A stretch of DNA of 64,000 nucleotides. It comes from Phallusia mammillata. Its lineage: Eukaryota > Chordata > Ascidiacea > Phlebobranchia > Ascidiidae. The stretch spans positions 35,369-99,368 of the forward strand of contig QLIY01000476.1 of assembly GCA_003260075.1 (NCBI GenBank), written 5' to 3'. The notes beneath the pieces were generated by a model, which made no database searches, was not told the DNA's origin, and saw nothing but the letters and a program-made list of their open reading frames with translations. The first letter of the stretch is position 1. Each line of letters starts with the position of its first letter. Below, piece by piece: positions 27,501-38,282 of the stretch. The position numbers and the translations under genes are program-made.

Positions 27501-30500
27501 GCAACCAAAACGTGCACAGCAAAAACTTCAGTCAACTGGAATTGCAATCAAGTTTTCATTGTTTCTTTTTTCGTATAGTTCCGACAAGCAGAGCTGTACA
27601 AGAACATCACGACAGCCATGAGACCAGAACCCGAGTACTTCTTTGTTGGTTATTACGGTATTGGATTTCCAACGTTTCTCCGAGTAAGTTTTACCGAACT
27701 ACACAATACCCAAAATCATCACCCAAAAACAGTATTTTCGTTGCTTAACAAAAACTTGAAATCTTTCAGAATCGCAAGTTCATTTACCGCGGCAAGGAAT
27801 TTGAGCGCTTGAGTGATTTTACCACTCGCATCCTTAACCTCCTACCGAGCGCAAAGAAAATGACCACGACGGCACCGCCCGGGGATGATGTACTTAACTC
27901 GACAGGAATGTGTATCCTTTGATTGTGACATAGCGACACCAACATTGAAGCCTATGCTCGATTGAATTAGAATTAAGTTTATATGTAGACACAGAGTAAG
28001 TTCGATACTCATAAATATTGAACTGAAAGTGTGTGAACTAAACTGTATCGGGCCTTCAACTGACGATAACCGTTTATGTAATTTAAAAAAAAATATATAG
28101 TTCACGATATTGATCGAATGATTTCTAAGAAAATATTTTCCATTCCAAGCTCATAAACACTGGTTATACTGCGATTGTGCCACTTTTGTCTTGCTAACAA
28201 AACTTTCGCGACTCTTGCCCGGTCGGTCAACGAAAAATCCGCCCAGTGGCGTGGGCAGCTAAAAATTCTGGGTGGGGCCAATACCGTTTACTTTGACAAC
28301 GCTTTAGGCGTAGAAGGTGTTTTCACCAAACATGTGGTTTTTCAACTGGGGTTCGACGAGACCAACAAAGGCTTGTTTTACGGATTTCATGTCTGCATGA
28401 AAATAATGATTTGCGGATTTCGGCTTACAACTCGGTGACAACTGTATATATTCCTTTGACAAGTAATTCATCTTCTACGAAACCACACTGAATTGAAGCA
28501 TCTTAATGTACAACTTTAAAAAAATGGCAATGGCACCTCCTAGGAAACGCCAATAGTACCACCGATTTAATATGCTGTAATTCCCCCAAAACCCAATGTA
28601 CAAAACCCTTCGTCCAAACAGAACCGACCCATATATCCAATATTTCACCAGTTTTTATCTTTAAATATACTATGATTTGAACACAAACTTTGTCGCCGTT
28701 TTTGTGAATACATTAGAATAGTAGTATTTAAATAGTTACTACTTCCTTAACGTATGCTTTGCAAATGTGAAGCCGTTCAAATGTACAAAGTAAATCCATT
28801 AATGGAGGAACCTCCCCACTTCAGAGGCAAAATCGTGGACGACCAGATACTAAGGTTGGTTGTTTGTCCTAATATAATCGAGAAAGATTTGGTATAGCTC
28901 CTAACAGTAAATGTTTCGTTGCAACCAACAGCTTTTATAAAGTTAACGACGTCCATCGCTTCACCTACTCCAAACCATTCAGGAAAGGGGCCAAAAACAA
29001 AGACAACGAATTCGCGGTAAGTCGCAGGTTCTTTAACAGGGATTTTTTTAACGCTGTACCAAAAAACGACCTATTTTATTACCTTTGTTTCCTCCTTTTT
29101 TGTAGAGTATCGGGGTTCGCTTAAATTCTGACTAGTTAAGGCAAAGGTGGTCCTAATATCTTGTCAATGGCAAGCATCAATAATGTAAATACATCAAAAT
29201 ATATGAAAGAATCGCCTTTTTAGTTGCAAGCATGTGATTATTTAACGTAAACGTTCATAACATTAAAGAACACAAAAAAGAGGCAACCGAACAACGACTG
29301 AAAAACCAAACTGCAGGTCATGTACGTTATCTACTAATACGCAAAAACATTTTAAGTTAGTGAAATGTTAGTTGAAGTAAATGTTTGAATAATAACGCTT
29401 GTCACATTTTTCGTCTATTTGGGCCGTTATATTCCCCATTAAACTTACGAACAGATCCAAGTATAGTGTCCTAGATATATTTTGATTAACAGGTGCCCCA
29501 TATCACTTGCTGTTTTCAGTCTTTATTTGTTTTATTGTTTGATTTCAGAGCATGTGGATCCAGAGATTTACTTTCACCACCTGCTCCAAGTTGCCGGGCA
29601 TCCTGCGCTGGTTTGAGGTCAACAACTTCACCATGGTAAATTATTGTTCGATATTTTGCGCTCATTTTGTGACATCTCGTGACAAGGTTAGGTGTCGTGA
29701 AAACCGCCATATAAATTTGTCGTAAAATCCACCTCAATAAATTTATGTTGAACTTAACAAAACATTGGTTCAATAAATCATTGGTTTTGAAAAGCACTTA
29801 ATATTTCACCAATGCCTAATTTACGGCAATGCTGTAAGTTAAATTAGTTCTTAGCAACCGAAATGCAGCTTATTAAATTTGGAAATGGCGCATAGAGAAA
29901 AAAACGCGTTTTTCTAATTTCGTGTCCAGTGTCCACCTGATTTTAGTTGCACCAAACAAATATCATGACCCATTGCAGTGGTTCTTACCCTTTTAGGTAT
30001 AGTTTCCCACTCAATTAAAGTCAATCACCAAATTCGAATTTCCCTCTCTGTTATTTTTATGATTATGATTTATGCCATACACTGACAGTAATGTTCTTTG
30101 TTTGATTGAAAATACTCCACTTAGTGACTAAAAAATCACATTTATAGCTTCAACTATTTGAGTGCATCTTAAAACAACAATTTCCCATTGCATGTACACA
30201 ATTTTCCACAGGTTAAGAACCATTGGCCAACTGGCCCAGTGGCTCTTGGATTGTATAGTCAACCTAATTTCTTTCTGTAGAAAGAGTTGAGTCCACTGGA
30301 GAATGCCGTCGAAACTATGGAGACGAGTAACAGGGAGTTGCGACAACTGGTGATGCAATATCACCGCGTCCCTGGCGAACCTATCAACCCATTGTCGATG
30401 AAATTGAATGGCACCGTAGATCCCAGGGTCATGGGAGGTTTTTCCAACTACGAGAAGGTATAGGCCTAGCTGTTTTATAACACTCCTTTAGACATAATTT

Positions 30501-33500
30501 TGTCCAACAATCGCGATGCAAATCTTCGGTTATAAATCGCAGTTTAAATCGGTTTCTGTTTTACGTTATTGCATAACTTTGCTTTTTGCTTTGTAAACAA
30601 CATTTGTCAAAAACTTTTATAAACGACCAATTTTTGTCTTAATTGAACAAATTGCAAAAAGTGTACACAAATTCAATTTACAGGAAACTGAGTAGTAGCG
30701 CACCTGTTGTATTATTTATCTTAGCTTGTGTTATGCTTCAAAAAATTTCGTTATGAAACAATTTCGGCAATAACATTTATGTTGGCAGGCTTTCTTCGTC
30801 GATTCGTACATAAAGGACAATCCGGACGACCACGGAAAAATTGCTACCCTCAAGGACCTGATTGCATCGCAGGTAATTTTATCAAAGTATTGATATTTTC
30901 GTTATTTACCAAACATTTAAAATCCGGTTTTTACCTTATCCTGGTCACTAATTGTAAATTGACAGGATTTTATGTGAAGTGTGTTGTAACCATGTCTGTT
31001 TGTGTTCAGTTTTTAATGTTTGCCTTGAAATCCTTGACAGATTCCATTACTGGACGAAGGAGTTCGTTTGCATGGCGAATTGGCTCCAGCAGCTCTCAAA
31101 CCTTTCCACCAGAACATGGAAACCTGCTTTCAAGATTTAAAAGCCAATGTGGAGAAAAACTACGGAAAGAAGGTGAAACACCCACACCTGAATAATTGAC
31201 GAACACGCTTTTCAATTTTACTTTAAGATTTCTTCACTGTTTTCCAATATGTGGTGCACGTTACAAAAGCTACAAACTTCTGTATGTGTAATAGATCATT
31301 TCAAAACGGAAATGTTACTTCGTTTAATTTTTGTGCAAAGAACTCTCTTACATGTTCCCATATATTATGAAAAATTTGACACCACTTCATTAAAACCTAA
31401 TTTGCGTTTTACCTATGGATGACGAAAAGTAATTTGCGATGTCAAGGTGGGGCTGGTGCAAAGGTTAGGGAAAAACTGAACAAACACTTACAACAAAACT
31501 AGGTCGCATATGTATCCTGCTTTATGTTTTATACCTATATTATAATTCCATTGTGTAACCCCTCCATTATATGATGCTCTAACTTTTATACTTGTTACCA
31601 GCCCCCGTTTATTGCTGGAGGAGCTGTACGTCGCCCATCTCCTCAACATTCCAGAACGATGCAACAACCACGACCGGAGTCTATTCTCTCCATACAGTCA
31701 ACTACATCTGATCATTCCACATATGGCGGAGAGAAGTAAGTTAACTCACCTGAACACAAGTCCTCATCCATTGAATGTTTACGTTTTGAGTTGTACCTTA
31801 AAGATTGTCTGGTGGGAGTTATTTATAATTGTATAAAGCAGCCTGGACACCACTGTACAACTAATGGCATGCATAAGATCAAACCAAAAAAATGTTGACC
31901 CTGTTATGTATGTTTTTTTAAACACTTCAGATCCACTATAACACACTAAACTGTATGAATCCGGTCTTTGTTAATCCACGCTTTGAAACTGTAAGATCCA
32001 TCATTTTTCAACCAATATGCTTGGCCTATCATTTACATAGTAATAACAAGTTTCTCGAAATCATCACCTTTACATTACAGCGGACCACCGGAAGTTCCGG
32101 TTAAAAAGCGTGGCGGAAACACACCGGTCGGAAGGTCCACCTCGATGGCCATCCCTGACCGTTCAAACGTAGCAAATCGACGAAGCAAAACGTCCGAGTG
32201 GTTCGTCAACTTCGGGTCAAACAACTCACTCGACAAGAGCGGGACTTCTCTGACGTCAAATTCCAGTACCGGAAACGGCACCGTAGAATTACGAGAGGAG
32301 GTAAATGACAAACTAAAATATTGATTTATTTTTTTGTGCACATTTTTAAGGCAAGTATTCCAGCGATTGTATAACATAGGCATGACCAGATATGGAACAA
32401 TTGATTAAGGTTTGTTTTGCTTTACATTTGCTGGTACGCACGAGTAGAACCGTTAGAAAAAAAGCAGCATTATTGTCCATCGTTTTTTTCACATTGGTTT
32501 GCGGCACGTATTTTTCGAACTTATTAAATGTATAGAGGCTTGTTTAATTCCGGTACGATTTGGTGCATCTGACCTGAACTACAGTTGAAATCAGTTTCAG
32601 GGACCTTGCACACATGCCTAAAAATGTGACTGTATATGGTACCCTTAATTTAACCATTAATCAACAACGTTTCATTCAATGTCATTGATTCTTTTTGCTT
32701 ATTGCAGTTGACACCACAGCGACCACGAAGACCCAAGAGTTCGGTGGGGATGCCGACCATGAGTTCCAAGCATCCTCCCAGTCGTAAGTTAAGCTTATCA
32801 ATTTTTCTTGACGTTTTAATTTTTAGGCCACGAAAAACACTTACGCAAACGTACCGTCGAAGGTCGATTTTTTGCCGACTTGGCTTTAATTAAGGTTGCA
32901 TCTTGCAATCGGTCGTTGAACCCGGCTCCAAGTGGTTAACAAAAAGTAATACCAAAGGTCGTAGCACCACTGCATTACTAATTGTTTGCATTGCTGTTAA
33001 ATTACGTCATAGGTTATACCGGTCCTCTGATTTTATAGGTTACAAGGGTGCCCTGGTTTATACTTTGAAAAGTAGTTCTTGACTCTGTAGTGACCATAAA
33101 AATGCCCCAATCGGGTATTAGGGATGGTTGGACAGTGTTAAAAAAATTAAAATCTGTCAACAATTTATTGTGAAAGAGCTACACTGCTACACAGTCACTT
33201 GTATAAGTGCGAAAAACAACTAGCAACTATTTGCACCCAGTTCACTCAACGAACACCAACATAACGTAGACCTTTTATTGAATGCACAGACATTGCAAAA
33301 AAGTATATTGAAGTAGTTGGTAATACCTTTGTCAATATTAAAGCTCACTTACCTATTTTCAATTGGTTATCTTCATCTGCTGGATGATATAAGCAAGTAG
33401 ACCACAAACCATTTTGATGAGAAAAAATTAGGTTCACCCGTTTGTTTCCACTTTATAGCGAATCATCCACCACGTGCAAACCCTCCGCCCCTCCCCGTCA

Positions 33501-34003
33501 AACAGTGCGGTGACTATGGCAACCTGCCTGGTGACGAGGTGCCCAGAAAGCACGAATCCGTTCCGCTTTCTCCTATTCCAGCCAACAAAAAGGTGAGCAT
33601 TGTGTATGTCAAGAATAAAAAGTATAACTTACCTAGTGGACATTAAAAGCAAGGAATAGTAAATTAAATTGTCGGTGTGTTGTAAAACCACCTTTAAGAG
33701 TGGTCTTTTTCAGCTCCTCTGGATCGATTACAACCACGTTAAATCACCAAATACTAAAACCGCTGCGTTTATTGGGCTGCGTGTGGCTCCCGTATTTCTG
33801 CCAAGTCATTTCCTTTTGTCAAATATTTGCATTGCGGCGATGTCGTTAACCCGTACTTCGCGGAACAACCTTCACTCCCTTCGATTAATATTTGTGATTT
33901 CGTGCAGCCTCCGCCTCCATTGCCTGTCAAGCGACAAGAATCCAACGTTACAAGACCCTTCTCCCCTCCCAAGAAACCAATGCGACCTGCAAAATCCCCG
34001 TAG
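15571..34003 (+). CDS. DOCK1: DOCK-A family Rac exchange factor (DOCK1/5-like)
   Basis: Dedicator-of-cytokinesis protein; DOCK-A members work with ELMO to activate Rac at membranes. 49 exons in phase, total 5,556 nt, 1,851 residues (human DOCK1 is about 1,865). Exons: 15571-15619, 15933-16016, 16149-16192, 16457-16512, 16629-16725, 16789-17031, 17228-17340, 17410-17508, 17574-17655, 17792-17855, 18004-18151, 18223-18305, 18463-18626, 18953-19039, 19319-19417, 19540-19716, 19935-20157, 20232-20329, 20406-20495, 20569-20669, 20741-20875, 21333-21438, 21742-21812, 22872-22978, 23062-23186, 23252-23347, 23408-23506, 23850-23944, 24043-24121, 24509-24609, 24726-24784, 25023-25171, 25586-25671, 26016-26172, 26399-26530, 26938-27141, 27579-27683, 27770-27911, 28773-28854, 28932-29016, 29549-29635, 30281-30457, 30789-30872, 31041-31172, 31602-31735, 32081-32300, 32708-32783, 33459-33592, 33908-34003. 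SH3 ([18 protein letters not shown]), DHR-1 ([17 protein letters not shown]), helical middle, DHR-2 ([20 protein letters not shown]-like region; [10 protein letters not shown]), then a proline-rich tail with two PPLPVK motifs resembling CRK SH3 ligands. DOCK2 is less likely because of that tail. Confidence 0.96.
21050..21312 (+). repeat. dispersed repeat, copy 1
   Basis: A roughly 250-bp unit in a DOCK intron, with the shared stretches GTTTACCCACAATGCGCC near its start and ATTTCCGGCTTGGTGATTG near its end, then a CTCATCTCATCATC-type tail. It recurs in reverse orientation at 60408-60625 and as a fragment at 53395-53490. It looks like a short interspersed or non-autonomous element; no coding capacity. 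Confidence 0.75.
22045..22100 (+). promoter_or_regulatory. probable internal DOCK promoter
   Basis: Within a DOCK intron, two inverted CCAAT boxes (ATTGG at 22045-22049 and 22056-22060), a CpG-rich stretch and a TATA-like TTTAAATA (22093-22100) lie in promoter-like order and spacing. Downstream come an apparent untranslated exon with a strong donor at 22350, an acceptor ending at 22389, and the start codon at 22420. Function is inferred. Confidence 0.5.
22420..22628 (+). CDS. alternative first coding exon of DOCK
   Basis: Opens with ATG and encodes 69 residues starting [15 protein letters not shown], strongly basic and with two TPSKR motifs that fit the CDK consensus S/T-P-x-K/R. It ends at a GTATGA donor with two bases left over, exactly the phase of the DOCK exon ending at 21812, so it can splice into the exon at 22872 and still encode serine at the join. 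The predicted isoform of about 1,080 residues would lack SH3 and DHR-1 but keep DHR-2. Alternatives: an independent nested gene, or an unspliced 100-residue frame ending near 22719. I do not recognise the 69 residues. Confidence 0.5.
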
Positions 34004-34210
34004 CAACAACTCTCTTCATTTCTTGTGACGAAGACGCAAATTCATGAAGTCATTTTTAATGACATAATCGCAATATTAAGTTCCAAGACGTTGGTGGTGT
34101 ACTGGCGGCGTGTATTTGAAGACCTCTTTTATTTCGCAGTAAATTAGTCATTACATTGTAAGCAGCTCAAATTAAAGTGGTTCGGAAGCGGGGGTTTGCT
34201 TGATTTAAAC

Positions 34211-34368
34211 CAGGGCTTTTCAACTTAGGACCACACCTGTCTGTGTGTTTTTTAAAAAAAGTAGTATTCGTACAATACATCACAAAATACGTTTGTGATC
34301 AAAAATATTTCCTCTTTTAACAATAATGTTTAAGTGGGCGGTATGGTAAAAACGGTTGTGGAGCTCTG
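34211..34368. mobile_element. possible small hAT-type MITE
   Basis: About 158 bp starting CAGGGCTTTTCAAC and ending GTTGTGGAGCTCTG, imperfect inverted termini of hAT type, flanked by related 8-mers (ATTTAAAC and TTTTTAAC). Degenerate, so only moderately supported. It lies just downstream of the DOCK stop codon, in its probable 3' UTR. Confidence 0.35.
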
Positions 34369-34425
34369 TTTTTAACACGGACTTGAATGAATGTTACTGC
34401 TTGTAGTCAGCAATGCCTAAAGCCG

Positions 34426-34431
34426 AATAAA
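34426..34431 (+). terminator. polyadenylation signal, DOCK
   Basis: First clear AATAAA after the DOCK stop codon, about 420 bases downstream. Confidence 0.55.
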
Positions 34432-35751
34432 ATTTCTTGCGTTTACGCCGACCTTGACAGCGATGTGTTTCACAACGTTCATATGAATGCAATATACATT
34501 CTCTGTACGCGTCTCCATTTGTTTCTCATTGCTCAGTGAATTGCACTTACCAATCTATCACATCTCCAGCGCTTTTCTTTATGTCTTGTATCATCTCGCG
34601 TAATCCAGAAATCCTTTTTCGCCTTTTGCGCTGTGCTTGTGCCGTTTTGTAGCATTTAGCCTTGTTTGTTTCACCCCCTGGTACTCAGCTCAACCTTACA
34701 AGGTGGCCTGTGTGCAATACCGAGTGGCGCCTTTATTTCGTGCCGCTGCATTCCCAGTGACCCAGTTTTATATCCTCGCCATCTTTACTCAGTCCTGCAT
34801 CGCGAATCGCCTCCTGATACCAACTTTTCAAAGTGTGGACCACTCTATTGTTTTTGCTCTCATCTCTCAAATCGCATTATTTCTGTGTTTTCCGCAGCTG
34901 CCTATGCGCGCGCCTAGCGCATCCCTCAATTAACCGAGAGTGTCTTACCGCGTCATTAACCAATCACGGCACGCCAACGCGGCGGTTGCTGTGACAACGG
35001 CCAAACCATTCATCGCCATTAACAAAGCGCCCCACCAGCCTGTTACCGCACTTAACATCTCGCGTTTTTCAGAATTACCGAAAGGGCGATGCCATTTTTG
35101 TATTGGGGTATTCCTCTTATATTTGGCCATTTTAAGCTCTTCACTGTCAAATTGTCGTTTTATGAAATAGTTGCTTCAGATTTGGTGGTGTGAAGGCCTC
35201 TACCCGTAATAAACGTATTAACAAGAGCAGTTGTTGTGTGAATCGTTAAGAAAAACTTTTAAATAAATGAAAGACCTGGTTCTTAGGCATGGGCTACATG
35301 AATTATGTGATATAAAAATATAGCACAGGTCAACTACAAGTAATTGCTGATTAGATTGTGTCGTAAATACCATTTGGACGTAGCCCTTGGCAGTTGATAT
35401 ACAGCACTATAGTTTGTCCAGACATATAACGTCATACAAAAAAAGAACGACCTAAATTTGTCGCTGCCTCCAATGCTGGTCTTTGGTAAAATAAAAACAA
35501 TTGCAACCACAAACAGCGTGAATCAGACGTTCTGTTTTTGTGATGATCGCGCGTCGTTTAGTACTTCCAGCATCGTAATCATCCAGCCATCCTGTTCTTA
35601 ATGTTTACGTTTTAAGGTCCGGTGCTGGTTCGGCGATTAGCTGTCAGTTGTTGTGGTGTGAAAACAGTTTGACACAACAGTGCTGAGTTTATATTGAGTC
35701 GGACAAGACTGCCAGTCATCAGTCTCGTTCAAGGGCAAGAGTAGGAACAAG
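34432..35751. other. intergenic between DOCK and lipid-binding gene 1
   Basis: The frames at 34637-34933 and 34940-35170 have no recognisable domain and overlap competing frames on both strands. The proximal promoter of lipid-binding gene 1 should lie in the last 200 bases, where a TTATAT stretch occurs near 35689. Confidence 0.4.
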
Positions 35752-37161
35752 ATGGCATCTGAACTTCAAGGAACCTGGAAGCTTGCAGAGTCGGTTAACT
35801 TCGACGCTTACATGAAAGCTGTTGGTGAGAAAGATTTTTATTTCTTAAGAGAACATGGCTTGAGTGGAACAAAATGTTAACAGTTATTCTGCAGTATAGC
35901 TTGTAAACATAAGGTTTAATTTTGGAATGTTGCTAATTCTATAAGTTTGTAGGCAAACAAGCTAGCCTATATTTTACACAGCTTCCATGCTATAACTATC
36001 TAAATATATGATTGGGTCAAAAGTCGATGTTTCAACGCTACCGAATCAACTCGCTTTTGGGTTTGTATTACCATGCACTACAGCAGCTGCATGGTTGTCA
36101 CGACATGTCGATTGCATTCACCAGTCCTAGGTCATTAACCAACGTTTGAGACGGTCGAAATTGTTCCTAAAGCTGTGAAGTCGCCTTACACCTTCTACTA
36201 TTTGTTGAAACTGTTGTTTGAGTTGCTTCTTTGTGTATGTTTTATTCCTGCTACTTTAACAGGCGTCGGTTTTGCATTGCGCAAGATCGGCAACGCAACC
36301 AAGTCAACGGTTTCTATTGAGAGCTCCGACCCAGAAGCGGTCAAAATTGTAACATCAAGTACATTCAGCACACACAGACTAGAATGTCCTCTTGGCAAGG
36401 TGGTTGATCAGCAAACTGTGGATGGACGAAATTGCAAGGTAGTTTGTCAAAAGCAAATTCACTTACCCAATTCGGAAGACAATTGTGTAAACCTGAACAA
36501 ATTGTTGCAAAAATGAATTAAAATGGTAGTGTTATGCAACGTTAAAGTAAAATTTGCTTAGGTTTAGTCTGATCTTTGTAGGTTTTGTCAAACGCCAATA
36601 TATATACATAACTTATATAACGAAATGGTGACGCGTTATCTATTTCGAGGCGAACGTTGTGTCGCACAAAAACCAAGAAAATAATTGCAAAATAAGAAAG
36701 GCGGTACCAAGAAACAGTTTTATGATTGTGAAAGTGTCAAAAGACGGACTTTAAAGAAAAGATAAAATTACTAAGTGTCTGATGCGCGCATAAAAACAAA
36801 AATAATACACAAAGAAATCACTTTGTTGCTGCAAAAACTCTTTTACTATAAACCAGGTTTCTTTTTGTGTTTGAATAACCATGTATTTTTAACGGCATAG
36901 AACAAGTGTAAATCGTATATTGCAGACTGTAGTCAATTGGAAGAACGATGTTCTAGTCCAGGAGGAATCGTGGAACGGAAAAACGACCTCTATATCTCGA
37001 CATGTTAATGAATCAGGAAATTTAATCGCGGTGAGTTTAAAGCAGGGGTTAGAAAATATGTCCAGTTCTTTGCGTTAAAATATTCACAACGACTATTTTT
37101 GTAGGAACTTCGAATGGGAGATGTTGTTGCAAAAAGAATTTACGAAAAAACGTCTGCCTAA
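35752..37161 (+). CDS. intracellular lipid-binding protein 1 (FABP/CRABP family)
   Basis: Cytosolic beta-barrel carrier of fatty acids or retinoids. Four exons, 35752-35824, 36263-36438, 36926-37030, 37105-37161, give 136 residues. Exon 1 of 73 nt and introns after about residues 24, 83 and 118 are the canonical family layout. The signature NFDAYMKAVGVGFALRK is at residues 14-30, and the C-terminal VVAKRIYEK keeps the Arg-x-Tyr pair that binds the ligand carboxylate. DGRNCK before the second intron recalls CRABP; the ligand cannot be assigned. First and most divergent of five tandem copies, with an extended acidic segment (ESSDPEAVKI) in the barrel. Confidence 0.93.
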
Positions 37162-38282
37162 AAGCTCAATACAACAAAAATATTCGTTCTTCGACCAATT
37201 TAACCTATAATTTGTATCGTTCGGGTGTTGACCCGTATGTGATTCGCAAAAATAAATGCCCTTCCGCAAACACCAAACTGCCCTGCGATCGCCATCACAT
37301 CACTTTCATTTGCAGCGCTCATATAACTTTGTAACAAAAACAATAAATATTTTTTTTAATTCCCTAATTTTTGGAAGTCGTTATTGCTCCATATGTTTAT
37401 GCAGTTGCAATGCGCAATAATGAACATCGATCATGTACAAGACGAATGTGATGCTCTTTTCTCCAAAGTGTTTTAATTGTGCTCGTTTTTAACAACCTGC
37501 AGATGGTACTCAGTAATAATCACCAGAAAGGCCAGAAAAGTTGTTATTGCTTTCTATTTTATAACATAAATGAAACGTTAAGCATGATGCTTAACTAGAA
37601 TAAAACTACACGATAGTTGTTTCTCTGTGAACCGTATCGTCTCTGTGCAGTAAGCTATAAGAGTTGTGGCAACGAACTTACTTACCATTTTTCACGACAA
37701 ATATGAACCACGAAAAGAAGCGCCCAAACTAAACTGTGCATTTCTGTGATTTCCCACTGACTGTCATCGCCTATGTACAGTGATGGTTAGAAACTGATTG
37801 AAACGATTGTGTTTTGTATGATATTGGTAGCTGAAGTGTCTAAGAAATCGAAAATACTCGAGCAAATTCCAAACAACAAACAAACTTTCCCGATTACTTA
37901 TAAAGTATTGTCGAGACAGATTTAACTTTTTCGTCACTGTTTGCCAACCAATAACCAAAACGTTTACACGACAGAAAGGCTCTTCGTATATAGGTTGGAC
38001 GTTTCCGAGTAAAAGTTGCACATTAACGTAATGGTGTTGCTATGTAGGAAAGTAGAAGGCACAGCAAGTTCGATTCCGTACAAAGGTCGTAACATCCCAC
38101 ATATACGTCGTTGCAGGCTTGCTTTTCAGCACAATAAGACATCTTTTAGTTAGTTAGGTTTCGTTGTAAAAGAGACAGAAATTAAAGTGACCAGCGATTA
38201 CCTGTTAATGATACAGTTTTTAGGTTCCTTTTTCAGCTTATTTTATTTTAATTTAATAAATTTAAACAACATCTGAGCAAAA
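37162..38282. other. spacer between lipid-binding genes 1 and 2
   Basis: No gene seen. From about 37970 on, the sequence is duplicated upstream of lipid-binding gene 3 (from about 43058), so the shared promoter region belongs to the segmental duplication. Confidence 0.5.

Noticed and set aside
28175..28438. 87-codon frame in a DOCK intron
   Set aside because: No domain. The sequence around CAGTGGCGTGGGC resembles a transposon end, but no second terminus or target duplication was found.
34637..35170. Two frames of 98 and 76 codons downstream of DOCK
   Set aside because: No family resemblance, no splice or codon pattern, overlapping frames on both strands.
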